Source: a virus. From it: DNA of 64,000 bases. The notes under the pieces are model-generated. The model did no database searches, was not told the DNA's origin, and was given only the letters and a program-made list of their open reading frames with translations. Within the stretch, counting starts at the first letter, position 1. Each line of letters starts with the position of its first letter. Position numbers and translations under genes: made by a program. Positions 40,573 through 49,391 of the stretch are shown in pieces. The stretch spans positions 1 to 64,000 of the IMG/VR virus record IMGVR_UViG_3300036832_000803. The stretch is one strand, 5' to 3'.

Positions 40573-41142
40573 ATGGCGAAGAAGAAGACGACGACGAAGG
40601 GCAAACCATCGGCGGCGCCAAAGCGCGCACGCGTCGGCGACAACACCCTTGAAGGGCGCGCGCTGCCATATGTGAAGCGGATCGAAAGATTGTTGGACGA
40701 TCTCGACAGCGAGCGCGGACGCTACATGGCGAATTGTCGGCCGATCCACGAGGACGTTCGCGAAGTGTATGGCGAAGCCAAAGAACACGGCATCCCCGTG
40801 AAGGCGCTCAAGGGCCTCATCAAATGGCGCGAGTTGGAAAAGAAACAGGCCGGCATCGGCGCCGACTTCGCCGATCTCGACGAGAAGGCTTCCTACGATC
40901 AACTGGTCGAAGCGCTCGGTCCGCTCGGCTTCGCGGCGGCGGTCGCGGCCGGCCATCGCAGCGCCGATGAGCAGGAGCAAGATGTGCGCCCGCGGCATCT
41001 GCAACAGGCCGAGCACGAGCGCGCCAACGGCGGCGAGCATCCCGAGGGCGAGCGTCCCGACGCCGATGCGCTCGCGCATGTCGGCCGCGGCCCGGCGCCG
41101 CCCGATGAGCCCGAGCCGCCCGAGCCGCCGCTTGCAGCCTAG
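40573..41142 (+). CDS. GapR-like (DUF2312-type) chromatin protein
   Basis: 189 aa. After a Lys-rich start comes YVKRIERLLDDLDSERGRYM, then EDVREVYGEAKEHGIPVKALKG and KWRELEKKQAG. This coiled coil plus a short helical bundle is the GapR/DUF2312 pattern, with the family's KALK motif. GapR binds overtwisted DNA ahead of replication forks in Caulobacter. The C-terminal third is extended and rich in Glu/Pro/His, unlike chromosomal GapR. The ATG follows an AAAGGAA site. Confidence 0.75.
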   Translation: MAKKKTTTKGKPSAAPKRARVGDNTLEGRALPYVKRIERLLDDLDSERGRYMANCRPIHEDVREVYGEAKEHGIPVKALKGLIKWRELEKKQAGIGADFADLDEKASYDQLVEALGPLGFAAAVAAGHRSADEQEQDVRPRHLQQAEHERANGGEHPEGERPDADALAHVGRGPAPPDEPEPPEPPLAA

Positions 41143-41217
41143 ACCAAGACCAGAAACCCGCACGCGGCCGGCGGCGAAGGCAGGCGCCGCCCGGCTGCCA
41201 AGCGAAAGGGTCGCCCC

Positions 41218-41799
41218 GTGTTCATCGACTTCCCGCCCGGCGGCCGGGTGCTTGCGCTCGATCCGGCGACCAAAACCGGATTCGCGTTCGGCGCGCCATC
41301 CGATGCCGCACCGGAGATCGGCACCATCGATCTCGGCCGCGAGCATGACGGGCCGGGCGACGTTTTCGGTCGCGCACTGCGCTGGGCCGAGCCCAGGATC
41401 AAGCGCGTCCATCTTCTGGTGATCGAGCCGCCCATCCCGCCGGGCCAGCTTTGGCACGATAGCAACTATCAATCGACCGCCATCCTGCACGGGCTGCACG
41501 CGATCTTCGTCGGTCTCGCGGTGGCGCGCAAAGTGCCCGTGCTCGAAGCGCCCACGCGGACGTGGCGCAAATACTTTCTCGGCAACGGCAACCTCAAGCG
41601 CGACGCGGCCAAGCTCGCCGCCAAGCGCCTCTGCCGCGCGCTCAAGTGGGGCAATCCGGAAACGCTCGACGACAACGCCGCCGACGCCGCCGGCATGTGG
41701 GCCTGGGGCTGCGCGATGGCCGCGCCCGCGGGTGTGCGCCGTCGCATCGAGCCGCTGTTCACTCAATCAACACTGTTTGGACGGGGAGCAAGCGAATGA
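41218..41799 (+). CDS. RuvC-like Holliday junction resolvase (GTG start)
   Basis: 193 aa. GTG after AAAGGG. RVLALDPATKTGFAFG carries the first Asp, HLLVIEPPIPPG the Glu, and ETLDDNAADAAGMWAW the paired Asp residues near the C-terminus: the RuvC-type RNase H fold active site. A RTWRKYFLGNGNLKRDAAK segment matches phage resolvases. It probably resolves branched DNA before packaging. The stop overlaps the methylase ATG. Confidence 0.87.
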   Translation: MFIDFPPGGRVLALDPATKTGFAFGAPSDAAPEIGTIDLGREHDGPGDVFGRALRWAEPRIKRVHLLVIEPPIPPGQLWHDSNYQSTAILHGLHAIFVGLAVARKVPVLEAPTRTWRKYFLGNGNLKRDAAKLAAKRLCRALKWGNPETLDDNAADAAGMWAWGCAMAAPAGVRRRIEPLFTQSTLFGRGASE

Positions 41800-42923
41800 C
41801 CGCCAAAGCATCCACCGCCGTAATCGCGCGGTCGGCGCCGCCGCGAGCGCAGAAGCCTGTCGCTGATCTGGCCGATTTCAAACGGCAGATCAAGAAAGTG
41901 CGCGCGCAAATCCCGTTGGCAGAGACGGTCGAGGACGCCTTGCGGCTGGTCGGTATTGCCGACACGATCGAGGACGCGCTGTGCGCGGCGGGCTACCGCA
42001 CGAACACCGAGGCTATTCGCCCGGCAAACGAAACCCGCTTCGAGGCGCGCTGGCGGCTCGGGCAGCTGCTGGCGAAAGTGGAGCGCGGCACAGGTCCAGG
42101 GCGCGGTAAAAAGGCGTCGCAAGCCGCGACATCTTTTCGCGCCTACCTTCGCGAGGTCGGCCTGCAAAAGGACCGCGCCAACGAGTGCGAGCGCATCGGG
42201 GCGATTCCCAAGGAAAAATTGACCAAGGCGTTCAGCGAGACGGAGCGCGAGGGTGTGCTGAACACCAGGGAAAGCATGTTCCTGTTCGCGCGGCCGTTCT
42301 GGAAGATCAAGGTTCGCTCGAAACGGCATCGCGCTATTCGGGAGGCGGCGAGCACCGCAGCGATGCCCGAACAGATCGGGCCGTTCACCGTGCTTTACGC
42401 GGACCCGCCGACGGAATTCCAAACCTATACCGAGGGCAGCTATCGCGGCCCCAATCAGCATTACCCGACGATGTCGTGGGAGCAGATCGAGAACCTTGTC
42501 ATTGCCGGCAAGCGCATCGAGGCCATCGCGCACGAAAATGCCGTGCTGTTCCTGTGGTCAACATCGTCGAATCTCGATCGTGCGCTCAAGGTGATGTCGG
42601 CTTGGGGCTTCACCTTCAAGGCCAGCGCGGTGTGGGACAAGGCGAAGATCGGCACCGGGTTGATCTTCCGCAACATGCATGAGGTTCTTCTATTTGGTGA
42701 TCGCGGCAAGATGCCTGGCCCGGTGCACGTGCCGCCTTCCGTGTTTCGCTATCCGCGCGGTGTGCACAGCGCGAAGCCGGCAGAAATCCGCACCGAGATC
42801 GAGCGCATGTATCCCGACTATGACGCGAGCAGCAGGCTTGAGTTGTTCTCGCGTAACGATGCGCCGGGCTGGACGCACTGGGGGTTCGAAGCAAAAGTGA
42901 ATTTGACTGACGCGGCGGAATAG
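41796..42923 (+). CDS. MT-A70-family adenine methyltransferase with N-terminal helical domain
   Basis: 375 aa. The first 190 residues are helical and Arg/Lys-rich (RWRLGQLLAKVERGTG, GLQKDRANECERIGAIP), as seen fused to phage MT-A70 enzymes. The catalytic part begins FTVLYADPPTEFQTY: the family's DPPW is DPPT here. It then has NAVLFLWSTSSNL, KASAVWDKAKIGTGL, and a C-terminal SRLELFSRNDAPGWTHWG. These enzymes methylate N6 of adenine in DNA. The DPPT change may alter specificity or activity. Confidence 0.85.
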   Translation: MTAKASTAVIARSAPPRAQKPVADLADFKRQIKKVRAQIPLAETVEDALRLVGIADTIEDALCAAGYRTNTEAIRPANETRFEARWRLGQLLAKVERGTGPGRGKKASQAATSFRAYLREVGLQKDRANECERIGAIPKEKLTKAFSETEREGVLNTRESMFLFARPFWKIKVRSKRHRAIREAASTAAMPEQIGPFTVLYADPPTEFQTYTEGSYRGPNQHYPTMSWEQIENLVIAGKRIEAIAHENAVLFLWSTSSNLDRALKVMSAWGFTFKASAVWDKAKIGTGLIFRNMHEVLLFGDRGKMPGPVHVPPSVFRYPRGVHSAKPAEIRTEIERMYPDYDASSRLELFSRNDAPGWTHWGFEAKVNLTDAAE

Positions 42924-42926
42924 CAA

Positions 42927-43511
42927 ATGCCATCCCATAGCGCCACCGCCGGATCGATCATTCTTCAAGAGGCTTACGCCTTGGGCAAGATGATGGATAG
43001 CTCTAGCTGGAACGGCTTGCTGCGAAGTGGAATCACTCCTTCGGACATCGATCTCCCAGGTGTCCAAATGGTGTTCGACAATCGCGGTATGATCATCTTT
43101 TGCGACTTCTCGTCCAGCTTCACCAAATGGCAAACCGCGCTCACGGGGCAGCGGCTACTCTACGAGGGTTTGATAAATTACAAGCCGCATTGCGCTGTCT
43201 TGTGCAGACACAACGTCAAGCCGGAGTTGGGACGCCCGATAAATACATTGCATGACGTGGAGCATTTCCAGGTGATGATTTGGGACTTTGAGCCCGTGAT
43301 AACGAAGATTTTTGACGGAGCCGAGTTGTGGAAGCGCTTCGTGATCAAATGGGTAAATGAGCCCAGCGGGCCGCTTGAAATCAGGCGGCGCATTTTAGGT
43401 GAGAAAGTTGGAATGCAGGTGGCGCAACAAGTACGCCCGGCGCCGCCGTCGTCGCGCGATGCGATCGATGGTGGTCATGTTGCCGACTACGTGATGGGAC
43501 GATCGCCATGA
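42927..43511 (+). CDS. Hypothetical protein with possible nuclease-like core
   Basis: 194 aa. VQMVFDNRGMIIFCDFSSSF is followed by QRLLYEGLINYKPHCAVLCRHN and DVEHFQVMIWDFEPVITKIF, then a C-terminal helix. The order of D, strand and long helix recalls PD-(D/E)xK folds, but no complete motif is visible. I recall similar uncharacterised proteins in Bradyrhizobium phages. It lies 3 nt past the methylase gene. Confidence 0.6.
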   Translation: MPSHSATAGSIILQEAYALGKMMDSSSWNGLLRSGITPSDIDLPGVQMVFDNRGMIIFCDFSSSFTKWQTALTGQRLLYEGLINYKPHCAVLCRHNVKPELGRPINTLHDVEHFQVMIWDFEPVITKIFDGAELWKRFVIKWVNEPSGPLEIRRRILGEKVGMQVAQQVRPAPPSSRDAIDGGHVADYVMGRSP

Positions 43512-43533
43512 CCGACCGCAAGGAGCAACAAGC

Positions 43534-43869
43534 ATGATCAACAAACCCATCTTGAATTCACTATGGCGCGATGATCCGGCGACGCCGGAAGGCAAGTATC
43601 TGGTCAAGCGCCGCGATGGATCGGTGCCGGAATGGCCGAGCTTCGTGCTCGGCGCCCGCGATCCGGCGGCGCCCGCGGCGTTGCGCGCCTATGCCAGTGC
43701 GGCGGAAGCCCTGCATATGCCGCGAGGCTTCGCCGACAGCGTGCGCAAGCTCGCCGATGAATTCGAAGCCTATCGCCTGAAGCATGGACGCGGCGACCCG
43801 GAACGCGGCAAGCACCGCGTCGACGATCCAGCAATCATCGCGGACATGCGACGGGGAAGATCAGCATGA
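43534..43869 (+). CDS. Hypothetical protein
   Basis: 111 aa after a GGAGC site. The N-terminal part (WRDDPATPEGKYLVKRRDG, WPSFVLGARDPAAP) is beta-rich and the rest helical (AEALHMPRGFADSVRKLADE). No known function. The stop overlaps the next ATG. Confidence 0.6.
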   Translation: MINKPILNSLWRDDPATPEGKYLVKRRDGSVPEWPSFVLGARDPAAPAALRAYASAAEALHMPRGFADSVRKLADEFEAYRLKHGRGDPERGKHRVDDPAIIADMRRGRSA

Positions 43870-44042
43870 CCGAGCGTCGCTACATCCTGCCACCGCCAGC
43901 CGGCTTTGCTGATGAGAGCAATCAGCCGCCCGATCTACAGGAATGGATCGCACGATATGGCTGCTATCAAAACATACCCTGGGATGCATGGGACCGTGCC
44001 CATGCGAAATATCAGGCACGCTATCGGAGAAAGCCAGCATGA
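43866..44042 (+). CDS. 58-aa hypothetical protein
   Basis: ATG overlaps the upstream stop and the stop overlaps the next ATG. TERRYILPPPAGFADES is followed by an aromatic-rich helix (LQEWIARYGCYQNIPWDAWD; RAHAKYQARYRRK). Short, but clearly part of the coupled series. Confidence 0.6.
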   Translation: MTERRYILPPPAGFADESNQPPDLQEWIARYGCYQNIPWDAWDRAHAKYQARYRRKPA

Positions 44043-44380
44043 CCGATCGCCACATCCTGCCGCAACGCCGTTCGACCTTCACGCTCGACATGCGCGACGA
44101 TAGCGGGCGCGTCGATTTGACGGTGGCCTATTCGACCTTTGAGCCGCCCGGCGCGCCGCCGCCGCACACGGTCGCGGAAATCTTCGTGACCGCGCGCAAG
44201 ATCGGCAGCAGCATGGAGGCCATCGCGCGCGACGCTGCGATCCTGCTCAGTCTCGCCCTGCAATACGGCTGCCCGATCGACACCATCAGGCACGCCCTGA
44301 CGCGCAACCAGGACGGCTCGGCGCAGAGCTTGATGGGGCGCGTCGTCGACCGCGTCACAACGGAGGCCCAGCAACAATGA
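44039..44380 (+). CDS. TSCPD-domain-like protein
   Basis: 113 aa. HTVAEIFVTARKIGSSMEAI followed by ARDAAILLSLALQYGCPIDT and IRHALTRNQDG is the arrangement of the TSCPD domain found at the end of class II ribonucleotide reductases and as free small phage proteins. What the free form does is unknown. Coupled to both neighbours. Confidence 0.7.
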   Translation: MTDRHILPQRRSTFTLDMRDDSGRVDLTVAYSTFEPPGAPPPHTVAEIFVTARKIGSSMEAIARDAAILLSLALQYGCPIDTIRHALTRNQDGSAQSLMGRVVDRVTTEAQQQ

Positions 44381-44688
44381 AGGACAGTATTGATCTGATG
44401 CAAGACGCCGGCTGTACCGGACCGATGCCGGACGGCAGCCCGTGCCACGCCTGTCGCATTTTCGAAGCGCTGATGGAAGCCGAAGCGGCGCTCGGGAATG
44501 ACGACAATCTCGATGACGCGCGTTGCGCGGCCGCGCTCTATCAGGTGGCGGCCTATTTTGTCGCCGGGCTCGAGGACGACCGTGCGCTGGCATTCGTCAC
44601 GGCGCTTTACGCCTTAAGCCGCACGCGTCGCGCGGAGATGGAGGCCGGCGATGACGGCCCGCTCGCACACACGGAGGGCAATGCATAA
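44377..44688 (+). CDS. Hypothetical protein
   Basis: 103 aa. CTGPMPDGSPCHACRIFEAL near the N-terminus may bind a metal through Cys/His; the rest is helical (AAALYQVAAYFVAGLEDDRA). No family recognised. Overlaps both neighbours by 1-4 nt. Confidence 0.58.
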   Translation: MKDSIDLMQDAGCTGPMPDGSPCHACRIFEALMEAEAALGNDDNLDDARCAAALYQVAAYFVAGLEDDRALAFVTALYALSRTRRAEMEAGDDGPLAHTEGNA

Positions 44689-45191
44689 TGTTCAAAAGAG
44701 CATCAGAGAACAGTCAATCACGCACGGATCGGGCCGCCGTTCACAACCGCACCAACGAAAGCGGCGTCGACCCAGCAGCCTTTGCAGCAGCGCACGCTGA
44801 TCCAGAAGTCGATCGCGCCAAGCTCATTCGCGACAAAACCGACGCGGAAGCCAAGCTGGCGCTGATCAATGCACAGCTGCGCCGCGCCAAGGGCGCATTC
44901 ACTGGCAACACGCGAAATCAAAGCGGTCATGAGATTGTCGCCAAGTGGGAAAGCCAGCGCGCCACCCTGGTCGGCCGGCTCAACCGCATGAACGCCTTGC
45001 TGTCGCAGATGAACTTCGACCGCAAAACCAAGCACGCGGATGATGAAGCCCAGCACGACAACTTGCCGAAAGTCTTTATGGCCATGGCGCGCGAAATGCT
45101 GGCCGATGAAATCTATAACCGCGTCTTCGTCGCCGCCGTGCATCGGATGCGCGACGCGGCGGACGACAGGCGGCGGAAGCACACCGAGTAA
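44688..45191 (+). CDS. Coiled-coil hypothetical protein
   Basis: 167 aa. Heptads in RAKLIRDKTDAEAKLALINA and SQRATLVGRLNRMNALLSQM predict a coiled coil; the C-terminal helix includes VFMAMAREMLADEIYNRVF. It precedes the primase-helicase and may assist it, which is inference from position only. Confidence 0.6.
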   Translation: MFKRASENSQSRTDRAAVHNRTNESGVDPAAFAAAHADPEVDRAKLIRDKTDAEAKLALINAQLRRAKGAFTGNTRNQSGHEIVAKWESQRATLVGRLNRMNALLSQMNFDRKTKHADDEAQHDNLPKVFMAMAREMLADEIYNRVFVAAVHRMRDAADDRRRKHTE

Positions 45192-45201
45192 AGAACGATC
45201 A

Positions 45202-47307
45202 ATGACGCCAGAGTTTCGCGCATGGGTCGACGAAGCAAAGCCGGTGACGATCGAAGCGATCGTGGCCCAGCGCGGAGGGCTGCACCTTAAGCGCTCCGGG
45301 CGCGAGCTTGCCGGCCCGTGCCCGCACTGCCAGGGCGACGATCGGTTTGCCATCAACATCAACAAGGATGTCTTCAATTGCCGCGGCTGCGGCGGCAAAG
45401 GCAAGGGCGGGATCGCTTTCCTGCAATGGATAGACCAGATCGAGTTTATCGACGCCGTCGAGCAGATCACCGGCAGAGCGCCGCCGCACGAGAAGAAAGA
45501 ACGCGCCGCCAAGCGCAGCAAAAAGTCGGGGCCGCTCGGGCCGATCAAGGAAACATACAACTACATCAACGAGCTTGGCGAGCTTGTCTTCCAGGTCGTG
45601 CGCCATGAACCGAAAGCGTTTCGGCAACGTCGCCCGTCGCCGAACGAAGACGGCGTCTGGATCAACGGCCTCGACGAAGGCGAGTACATGCGCCGCGGGC
45701 CGCTCGCCGATTGGTTTCACTTCGACGAAGAGAACTTCGCCAAGTGGCAATGCACCGAGCGCGCCCACTTCGATGCGACGCCGTTGGTGCTCTACCACTT
45801 GCCCGATCTGATCGAGGCCATCGCGTGCGGCCAGATGGTGCTGGTCGTCGAGGGCGAGAAGGACGTTGCGACCGCCGTCGAAAAACTCGGGCTGGTCGCC
45901 ACCACCAACCCCGGCGGCGCCGGCAAATGGAAAGGGCGCGGCTACGCGCAATTTTTCCGCGACGCCGACGTGGTGATCATTCCCGACAACGACGAAGACC
46001 CCAGGAAGGGGCTCAAGCACGCCAACGAGATCGCGCAAGACCTCTATGCCACCGCGGAGCGCGTGCGCATCGCCAAGCTGCCGGGCGGATTCAAAGACTT
46101 GACGCAATGGCACGACGCGGTCGGCACCCGCGAAGACCTCGACCAGATCATCGCCACCGCGCCGCGCTATTTGAACGGCCATGATCCCGGCGGCGAAGCC
46201 GGCGCCAAACCCGACGCGCCGCCGACCATACCGACGAAACAGTTTCGCCTCATACCATGCATCGAATTCATCCTTGGCTTCAAACCGCCGAACTATCTGA
46301 TCGACGGCATATTGCAGCGGAAGTTTATCTACAGCCTGACCGGCTTGACCGGACACGCCAAGACCGCCGTCGCGCTCTTGCTGGCCGAACTGGTCGCGTC
46401 GCGCGACATCAACACGATGCTGGGCAACAACCGCGTGCGCAAGGGCAAGGTGATCTACTTCGCCGGCGAGAATCCCGATGACGTGCGCGCACGCGTAAAG
46501 GGCAGCTTCGAGGACTACGATTGCAATCTGTCATTCGTCGAGGGCGTGTTCAATCTGAAAGAGATCATGTTGTTGGCGCACCAGGGCGCCGCCGCGCTCG
46601 ACGGGGTCGATCTTGTTGTGATCGATACCAGCGCGGCCTACTTCCTTGGTGATGACGAGATCAACAATACGCAGATGGGCGCGCACGCCCGCCTCTTGCG
46701 CTCGCTCACCGATCTACCCGGCGCCCCGTGCGTGCTCGTACTCTGCCATCCGGTGAAGCATGCGACCGAACCGGAGCAGTTGATCCCGCGCGGCGGCGGC
46801 GCGTTCCTCAACGAGATGGACGGCAACCTCACGCTCTTCAAGATCGACGACGAGACCGCCGAACTGAGCTACACGAAGATGCGCGGTCCGGGCTTTCAGC
46901 CGATCCGCTTCATTATCGAAACCGTCAAGACCATGAAGGTCGTCGACGCCGAGAACCGGCCGATGCCCACGGTGCGCGCCCGCGCGCTCTCGCGCCCGGA
47001 GGAAGAGCAGAAGGACGTGGAAATGGCGAGCGACCGCGATCTACTGCTGGTCGCCATGCTGCAAAACCAGGGCGCAAGCTATGCCGCGCTCGCCGACTTC
47101 CTCGACTGGCGCGTCGACAGCGGCCTGCCCAATAAGCAGAAGGTCGACCGCACCATCAAGGACATCGAGAAGTATTCCAAGCCAGCCCTCATCAAGCGGA
47201 ACATGAAAAAGCCATTCCTGACCCACGAAGGCGAGGCCGCGGCCCAGCGCGTCGAGGGCGCGCGGCAAGCAAGAGAACGAGAACGGTCGCAAGGGAAACT
47301 GTTTTGA
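45202..47307 (+). CDS. Primase-helicase: CHC2 zinc finger, TOPRIM and RecA-like ATPase
   Basis: 701 aa. A zinc finger at C40/C43/C60/C63 (CPHC, CRGC) fits CHC2 primases. TOPRIM residues follow: VLVVEGEKD with E218 and PDNDED at 262-266. A RecA/RepA-like ATPase has Walker A GLTGHAKT (381-388) and Walker B VVIDTSAAY (D475), then a CHP motif (LVLCHPVKH) and GGGAFLNEMD. The C-terminus is a winged-helix-like region with ADFLDWRVDSGLPNKQKVDR. It would prime and unwind phage DNA. The last Lys-rich residues may bind DNA. Confidence 0.9.
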   Translation: MTPEFRAWVDEAKPVTIEAIVAQRGGLHLKRSGRELAGPCPHCQGDDRFAININKDVFNCRGCGGKGKGGIAFLQWIDQIEFIDAVEQITGRAPPHEKKERAAKRSKKSGPLGPIKETYNYINELGELVFQVVRHEPKAFRQRRPSPNEDGVWINGLDEGEYMRRGPLADWFHFDEENFAKWQCTERAHFDATPLVLYHLPDLIEAIACGQMVLVVEGEKDVATAVEKLGLVATTNPGGAGKWKGRGYAQFFRDADVVIIPDNDEDPRKGLKHANEIAQDLYATAERVRIAKLPGGFKDLTQWHDAVGTREDLDQIIATAPRYLNGHDPGGEAGAKPDAPPTIPTKQFRLIPCIEFILGFKPPNYLIDGILQRKFIYSLTGLTGHAKTAVALLLAELVASRDINTMLGNNRVRKGKVIYFAGENPDDVRARVKGSFEDYDCNLSFVEGVFNLKEIMLLAHQGAAALDGVDLVVIDTSAAYFLGDDEINNTQMGAHARLLRSLTDLPGAPCVLVLCHPVKHATEPEQLIPRGGGAFLNEMDGNLTLFKIDDETAELSYTKMRGPGFQPIRFIIETVKTMKVVDAENRPMPTVRARALSRPEEEQKDVEMASDRDLLLVAMLQNQGASYAALADFLDWRVDSGLPNKQKVDRTIKDIEKYSKPALIKRNMKKPFLTHEGEAAAQRVEGARQARERERSQGKLF

Positions 47308-47628
47308 TGCCGATCCGTGAAAGTATCACTTTAACAAACGGCGCTAAAGCCGTCCGTTTTCTGCGGACGCGAGCAAACAAACCAAAATCGCACTTAGCTC
47401 CCGTCCGTCCGGAATCTGGACAGCCGCGGACGCGAACACGAAAAATGGAGCCAACCTATTGAGTAATCAACACATAATTCCGTCCAGAGAGAGCGTGGAC
47501 GAGTTTGGACTGCGTGTATGCCAAGGAACGCAGATTCCAAACGTCCGTCCGCTTTCTCTTCCTATATGGAAAGGAGTCCAGAGGAAAACCAAATCGCTCG
47601 GTTTTTCGACGATGCCAAAGGTGGCGCC
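47308..47628. other. Non-coding region with GTCCG/CGGAC repeats, candidate replication origin
   Basis: 321 nt without a convincing gene. GCGGACGCGA occurs twice (47363-47372, 47426-47435) as direct repeats, and CGTCCGT or CCGTCC occurs in the other orientation at 47351, 47401, 47480 and 47542, in places next to AT-richer DNA. The position immediately after the primase-helicase gene fits an origin. The motifs could also fold into hairpins (CGTCCG with CGGACG). Confidence 0.45.
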
Positions 47629-48312
47629 ATGAGCAAGCGCCCACCCCGTCAGCGCGCCAAGCCGGTCCGCAAGCACGACCTGCGGCACCTGTACGGTAAC
47701 CTGCCGGGCAAGCACCGGGTCGCCATCGCCATCAGCGAGCCCGGCGGCCTGCTCTCGTCGGATAGCGCAACGCTCGAAATCGGTCGCAGGCGTAACGGAA
47801 CGCTGGCGCATCCACGCGCCGCGCCCGAATGGGTGCCACCGGAGCGACCGACCATCATCGTGGCCCAGAGCGTGCGCAACGATCCGCTCGGCCAGATGTA
47901 CGCGCGCCACCAGATCGAATACGTCTGCTACATCGCCGGCCGTGGCTACCAGGAGCTTTCCGAGATCGCGGCCATCGGCAACTACGGCAGCGGCGACCCG
48001 TCACGCCCATCAAGCCACGCCAACGGAACCGCATCCGGCGACGCGCTCGATCGCCAGCGCCTCGCCGGCATGCGGCTGCGCAAGATCGATCTCGCCATCC
48101 GCACCGATCTCGGCAAAACCGGGTTGACGATCACGCACGCTGTTCTGATCGCACGCAGGACCACCAGTATCACCGGAAAAACCAAACGCGAGAAACAGGT
48201 CTTCGCGTACATCTTCCGATCCTGCCTCAAACTGATCGCCGTGCAGCTTGGGCTCGCGACCCGAACAATTCGGTCACCACGCGCATCCACACACATCGAG
48301 CCAACCGCATGA
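47629..48312 (+). CDS. Conserved phage protein of unknown function
   Basis: 227 aa from an ATG preceded by AAAGGTGG; an earlier in-frame ATG at 47518 has no ribosome site and would extend into the repeat region. DPLGQMYARHQIEYVCYIAG, then RGYQELSEIAAIGNYGSGDP and DRQRLAGMRLRKIDLAIR form a pattern I associate with proteins in Bradyrhizobium and Methylobacterium phages, located where late antiterminators often lie. No experimentally known role that I can cite. Confidence 0.65.
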   Translation: MSKRPPRQRAKPVRKHDLRHLYGNLPGKHRVAIAISEPGGLLSSDSATLEIGRRRNGTLAHPRAAPEWVPPERPTIIVAQSVRNDPLGQMYARHQIEYVCYIAGRGYQELSEIAAIGNYGSGDPSRPSSHANGTASGDALDRQRLAGMRLRKIDLAIRTDLGKTGLTITHAVLIARRTTSITGKTKREKQVFAYIFRSCLKLIAVQLGLATRTIRSPRASTHIEPTA

Positions 48313-48650
48313 CGCAGCACGTCGACGACTTCGAGCCCATGACTGATGCGCAGCTGATCGCCTACGCGAGCGCGTTCCGTCTCGGCATCATTGGTCGCGG
48401 GCCGTCAGCCGGAAGATGCTTCATAGTCTGCGCACCGCTCGCCGCCTTGCTCTCGACCATCGGCGTCAAAGCCGATCTCGTCGAAAGCGATCTTGGTTGG
48501 ATAAATCATTTCTGGCTGCGGCTTGCCGACGGCCGCGCGCTCGATCCGACCGCAGATCAGTTCAACAATGTCGACGACGCAAAATTGCCGGCGGTTTATC
48601 TCGGGCCGCCGCTGACCAAGTATCACAAGCAGAAGGAGACGCGACCGTGA
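48309..48650 (+). CDS. Papain/transglutaminase-like small protein
   Basis: 113 aa. Cys in GRCFIVCAPLAALLSTIG, His in WINHFWLRLADG and Asp in RALDPTADQFN are in the order and spacing of a small transglutaminase-like triad. No signal peptide, so it acts in the cytoplasm. Function unknown; it resembles, at fold level only, the 24.2-kb gene. It overlaps both neighbours by 4 nt. Confidence 0.58.
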   Translation: MTQHVDDFEPMTDAQLIAYASAFRLGIIGRGPSAGRCFIVCAPLAALLSTIGVKADLVESDLGWINHFWLRLADGRALDPTADQFNNVDDAKLPAVYLGPPLTKYHKQKETRP

Positions 48651-48946
48651 GCGTGTCGAGCGCACATCTGCGCGCGGTGCTCCAATTAAAGGCGCCACTT
48701 TCCCCTGATGAGGCTGCGCGCTTTCGGACTCGCTGGCGTGAGATGATTCGCGACGGCGGTCAAACGATCATTCTAGAACCAGGTGAGCGGGTTGATCTGT
48801 TCCAACCATCAGGCATCAGTCGAGTGCCTATCGTCCGTCCGGCGCCGTTGCCCTGGTACTACGCTTGCGATCCTATGATCCTGCTTGTGGTGATCACGGG
48901 TGTCGTCATGGTGCCGATCGCGCTGATCATCATCGCTGGAGGCTGA
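48647..48946 (+). CDS. Small membrane protein, paralogue of the 53.1-kb gene (GTG start)
   Basis: 99 aa. GTG after AAGGAG overlaps the upstream stop. SVSSAHLRAVLQLK starts a soluble part; the C-terminal PLPWYYACDPMILLVVITGV continues as one membrane span (VVMVPIALIIIAGG). The start and the WYYxCDPMILL span are shared with 53140-53382, while the middle differs. Function unknown. Confidence 0.65.
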   Translation: MSVSSAHLRAVLQLKAPLSPDEAARFRTRWREMIRDGGQTIILEPGERVDLFQPSGISRVPIVRPAPLPWYYACDPMILLVVITGVVMVPIALIIIAGG

Positions 48947-48947
48947 C

Positions 48948-49391
48948 ATGGTCGCGTATTCGTTCCAGCGCCGTTTCGTCAATCCGATCCGCGTCGGGCT
49001 CGGGCTCGATCCACTGGCGCGCTTCCCGCCAGCGCACGGTCCCAAGCGTCACACCATCCGCGCACCCAGACTTCGTGATCATGCGCGTGAAGGCCAGCGG
49101 CTCCAATTGTATTTCGCGCAAAGGACGCAGCATTGCTTCCTGATCGCACACACCGTCTGCATCGGCGTCGCGCCCATCACGCTCGTCTTCGATAGCGACC
49201 CGGAATCCGAAGGCGTGATCTCGCCGGGCCTAGGAATCATGGAATGGGGCTATGCTTCGCTCGATGCGTTCGCGGTCGGCGACGGTTTCGAAAGTTGGGC
49301 CGCACTGCGACAGTTCTGGCTGGTCGAACGCGGCTGCGATGAATTCGCGTTCAAGGGCAACATCATTTTTTGGGAGACCAACAATCGATGA
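48948..49391 (+). CDS. ASCH-domain-like protein
   Basis: 147 aa. YSFQRRFVNPIRVGL, then PKRHTIRAPRLRDHAREGQR, LQLYFAQRTQHCFLI and CIGVAPITLVF is the pattern of phage ASCH domains, a PUA-like fold thought to bind RNA. It may modify or sense tRNA or mRNA during infection. The C-terminal part (FWLVERGCDEFAFKGNI) completes the domain. Confidence 0.75.
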   Translation: MVAYSFQRRFVNPIRVGLGLDPLARFPPAHGPKRHTIRAPRLRDHAREGQRLQLYFAQRTQHCFLIAHTVCIGVAPITLVFDSDPESEGVISPGLGIMEWGYASLDAFAVGDGFESWAALRQFWLVERGCDEFAFKGNIIFWETNNR

